Shown here: one piece after another, positions 61,755 to 64,000 of the stretch
Layout: each line of letters starts with the position of its first letter
Numbering within the stretch: position 1 is the first letter of the stretch
Assembly (NCBI RefSeq): GCF_900143075.1
Contig: NZ_FRCY01000003.1
Location: forward strand, 186,001-250,000
Reading direction: 5' to 3'
From: Cyclobacterium lianum
GTDB lineage: Bacteria; Bacteroidota; Bacteroidia; Cytophagales; Cyclobacteriaceae
Length of the DNA stretch: 64,000 bases
Notes under the pieces: model-generated
Database searches by the model: none
Told to the model about the DNA's origin: nothing
Seen by the model: the letters and a program-made list of their open reading frames with translations, nothing else
Made by a program: the position numbers and the translations under genes

Positions 61755-64000
61755 ATGTTTTTTGTCGTGAACTTTTTTAGAAGGAGTCGGATTTTTTGTC
61801 CAAAAGTTAAATGGAGAATATGGGCCGCCGCTTCGCTAGTTCTGACATTCACCGTTACCATTTTACTGCAGACTCAGGCTAAGGATTGGCACTTGTTCCT
61901 ACCCATTACTATTGTAGCACAGGAAGAGGTAAAAATATTTTTCGATGAAGACCTGGAAATCACGCTGGGCATGCTTGAAATTGAATACGATGGTGACCCG
62001 GCTAATTTGGTTTTGGAAGTAGAGGATGGAGATGATTACGAGCCTACAGGCAACAATAGCATTCAACATAACCTGGTACATAATGAAAGCTGGAACGCTG
62101 CCGGAGAAGAAATTGAGGTAAATATAAGGGTGACCGACGGCTTGGATGGCGTTGCAGTGTATGCGTTTAAGGTGCTGGTTATTCCTCCCCTTACCCTTGC
62201 CCTATATGACGAGAATCCCTGTATGGGTACCGTATCGTTAACGGCCAGGGCATACAAACCAGATCCGAACACTCCTTCGGCATCTTTTCCCTTTACCTTT
62301 TCTCTCCGCGACCCCCTGGATAATGTGATTTCAGAAAAGGTCGTCAACAACCTTGTTCCCGGCCAGGTAAGTGCCTCGGTTACTTTCGGGGAGGATGGAC
62401 TTGCGCTGGATAGGAATGTGATCTACAGGATCGAGGTGGAAGATAACCTGGGAAGGACCTTGATCAGAGACAATGTATCTTTACCCCCTGCGTACAGTGT
62501 TGAATTTGAACTGAACGTCACAGGTCCCTTGTGTGCCGGAGATGCCGACGGAGTGGTAGAATACATCATTTACGGTGCCGAAGTCCCCCTGCGTTCATTC
62601 ACTATCCTGGATGATAACAACAATATCGTAACAGAGCTCTACGACATTGTCAGCCTCACCAGTGATTATCTGGTTTTAAGTACCGATAATCTGGAACCGG
62701 GCAACTACACCATGGAGGTTGTAGACGGGTTAGGATGTCTGGGTTCTGAGCCGTTTGAGATCATTGTACCGGAACCGATAAGCACAGAAGAAACCATTGT
62801 CAATCCTACCTGCTCTGGCGCAAATGATGGCCAGATCGATTTGTTCATAACGGGAGGTTGGTCTAAACCATTCGTGCAAAGTCCCATATCGGAATGGAGA
62901 GCATACAACATTCAGTGGTTTGCGAGTGACGGGGAGGAATTGGGTACTGGCGACAACAGCTTTGTTACTCAAGCGGGCGAAATTACGGGTATGAATAGTA
63001 CCCTCAGCGGACTGCCAGCAGGAAGTTATTATGCCGAAATCACAGAAAGTGCCAGGAAGGCAGAAATTCCTGACACAGAGCCATTGGGCTGCAATTTTGT
63101 AACACCCCTGATCGTCGTTGAGGGCCCTGATCCCCTGGATCTCAATGCCGATCCAAGCAACATATCATGCCATGGTGCGGGCGATGGATCGATCAGTATT
63201 TCCCCTGCCGGCGGTACCGCCCCTTACACGGTTGCCTGGTATGCGGGAAACTTTACGGATCTGGATGCGCCCGACCCAGCGGAACTTACAGATCTTCCTG
63301 CAGGAGCTACGGCTGGCAACTTGCAGCGACAGGGACTGGAAGCAGGCGAATATGCGGTATTGCTCACAGATGCCAACGGATGTATTATTGCTGAAAACTT
63401 CACGGTAAACGAGCCCGATCCCTTGTCAATGATTGAACGCGCTGACCTTAGAGAGGACGTGCAGTGTTTTGGGGAAGAAACCGGTATGATTGTACTAGAA
63501 ATTGACAGCAGAACTACCGATCGATACTTTTTTGAGGCTTTCAGAAATGGTGATTCGGAGGGTATTAAAGCAGCCCCTATCGTTTCTACAGCTTTCGGTC
63601 CGGTATTTATCGACAATTTACCGGCTGGCAATTACCGGGTGGTGGTCACCGACGCCAATGGATGTACTTTTGAACTCAATGATATCCCGATAGTGCAACC
63701 CGATACCGGACTGCAAATAGAAGAACCGGTAATTTCCGATTACAACGGTTTTCAGATCTCCTGTCCCGGCCAGACCGACGGCAGTATCGAACTGGAAATC
63801 AGTGGAGGTGAGGGAGCACTCTCCTACCTCTGGACAGGACCCAATGGGTTTGAATCGTCAGAAAAGGATATTTACAACCTGGCGCCCGGACAGTATCAAT
63901 TTATCGTCACCGATGAAAACAATTGTACCGCCTCGATAGGATCAGTTGAACTCGTAGCGCCCGCTCCCATAGGGCTGAATGAAGTTATTCCAGATTTGAA
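61755..64000 (+). CDS. SprB-repeat surface protein (gliding/adhesin type), 3' end beyond window
   Basis: The frame from ATG 61755 is open for 748 codons to the window edge, so the gene is truncated on the right. An N-terminal basic stretch (R-R-S-R, K-V-K-W-R) and a hydrophobic helix (about 24-38) form a signal or anchor. A cadherin-like domain follows (about 55-135). At least five SprB-type repeats (PF13573-like) are visible, each with C-x-G-x-x-D/T-G-x-I-x-L/I and then G-G or a variant, starting near residues 255, 350, 469, 568 and 669; each later has G-x-Y-x-x-x-V/L-T-D-x-N-x-C. SprB proteins are very large T9SS-exported surface adhesins that move along the cell during gliding. Downstream sequence should hold more repeats and a C-terminal T9SS domain. 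Gliding is inference; adhesin type is well supported. Confidence 0.85.
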   Translation, partial: MFFVVNFFRRSRIFCPKVKWRIWAAASLVLTFTVTILLQTQAKDWHLFLPITIVAQEEVKIFFDEDLEITLGMLEIEYDGDPANLVLEVEDGDDYEPTGNNSIQHNLVHNESWNAAGEEIEVNIRVTDGLDGVAVYAFKVLVIPPLTLALYDENPCMGTVSLTARAYKPDPNTPSASFPFTFSLRDPLDNVISEKVVNNLVPGQVSASVTFGEDGLALDRNVIYRIEVEDNLGRTLIRDNVSLPPAYSVEFELNVTGPLCAGDADGVVEYIIYGAEVPLRSFTILDDNNNIVTELYDIVSLTSDYLVLSTDNLEPGNYTMEVVDGLGCLGSEPFEIIVPEPISTEETIVNPTCSGANDGQIDLFITGGWSKPFVQSPISEWRAYNIQWFASDGEELGTGDNSFVTQAGEITGMNSTLSGLPAGSYYAEITESARKAEIPDTEPLGCNFVTPLIVVEGPDPLDLNADPSNISCHGAGDGSISISPAGGTAPYTVAWYAGNFTDLDAPDPAELTDLPAGATAGNLQRQGLEAGEYAVLLTDANGCIIAENFTVNEPDPLSMIERADLREDVQCFGEETGMIVLEIDSRTTDRYFFEAFRNGDSEGIKAAPIVSTAFGPVFIDNLPAGNYRVVVTDANGCTFELNDIPIVQPDTGLQIEEPVISDYNGFQISCPGQTDGSIELEISGGEGALSYLWTGPNGFESSEKDIYNLAPGQYQFIVTDENNCTASIGSVELVAPAPIGLNEVIPDL

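Overview
The window looks like a chromosomal segment of a saccharolytic, aerobic member of Bacteroidota, most likely Cytophagales (Cyclobacteriaceae-like). This rests on a type IX secretion C-terminal domain on a giant secreted protein, an SprB-repeat adhesin, a DUF4954 protein, promoters of the Bacteroidota form (TTTG, about 19 bases, TAnnTTTG), and many Tat-exported Gfo/Idh/MocA oxidoreductases, SMP-30 proteins and 'PVC-type' heme proteins. The taxonomic call is inference from gene content; no rRNA is present.

Layout. 1-3560: the end of pntB, a three-gene minus-strand operon (ketoacyl synthase III homologue, sugar-lactonase-like amidohydrolase, sugar mutarotase) and a 1-Cys peroxiredoxin. 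3737-4068: promoter, two tandem tRNA-Glu genes and a terminator. 4092-12191: one gene for a secreted protein of about 2,700 residues that combines two beta-propellers, five malectin-like domains, three PKD domains and a T9SS sorting domain. 12412-16848: housekeeping genes (Bcr/CflA-type MFS exporter, ABC-F ATPase, RlmI-like rRNA methyltransferase). 16894-23633: a catabolic block with an amino-sugar flavour (GH109, DUF5009 membrane protein, amidohydrolase lipoprotein, SGNH esterase, sulfatase). 23927-28010: glmS with DUF4954. 28514-34451: an unknown secreted protein, an (alpha/alpha)6-like lipoprotein, a GT2 and miaE.

34445-42896 is a six-gene minus-strand operon (Tat-exported Gfo/Idh/MocA, DUF1080, phytanoyl-CoA-dioxygenase-like, cytochrome-type heme protein with HEAT repeats, cytosolic Gfo/Idh/MocA, 3-hydroxyacyl-CoA-dehydrogenase-like). 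The gene set suggests oxidative (keto-sugar) breakdown of a glycoside in the periplasm. 43080-47637 holds a flavin/iron-sulfur D-2-hydroxyacid dehydrogenase and another exported Gfo/Idh/MocA. 47683-52150 is a five-gene operon (HUMPS/KGPDC-type decarboxylase, zinc-type dehydrogenase, SDR, TIM-barrel isomerase, SMP-30 lactonase) that looks like a sugar-acid pathway without a kinase. 52618-54126: a small unknown protein and a geranylgeranyl-reductase-type flavoprotein. 54154-58208: GH2, aldose 1-epimerase and an SMP-30 lipoprotein, translationally coupled. 58581-61655: a second heme/HEAT protein. 61755 to the right edge: the N-terminal 748 codons of an SprB-repeat adhesin, with no stop inside the window.

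Together the genes describe a cell that takes apart sulfated, acetylated or oxidised sugars outside the cytoplasm and feeds lactones, keto sugars and hydroxy acids to redox enzymes. No SusC/SusD pair, TonB receptor, sugar transporter, sugar kinase or transcription factor is recognisable in the 64 kb, so uptake and control must be encoded elsewhere. I saw no insertion sequence, prophage, CRISPR array or rRNA gene.
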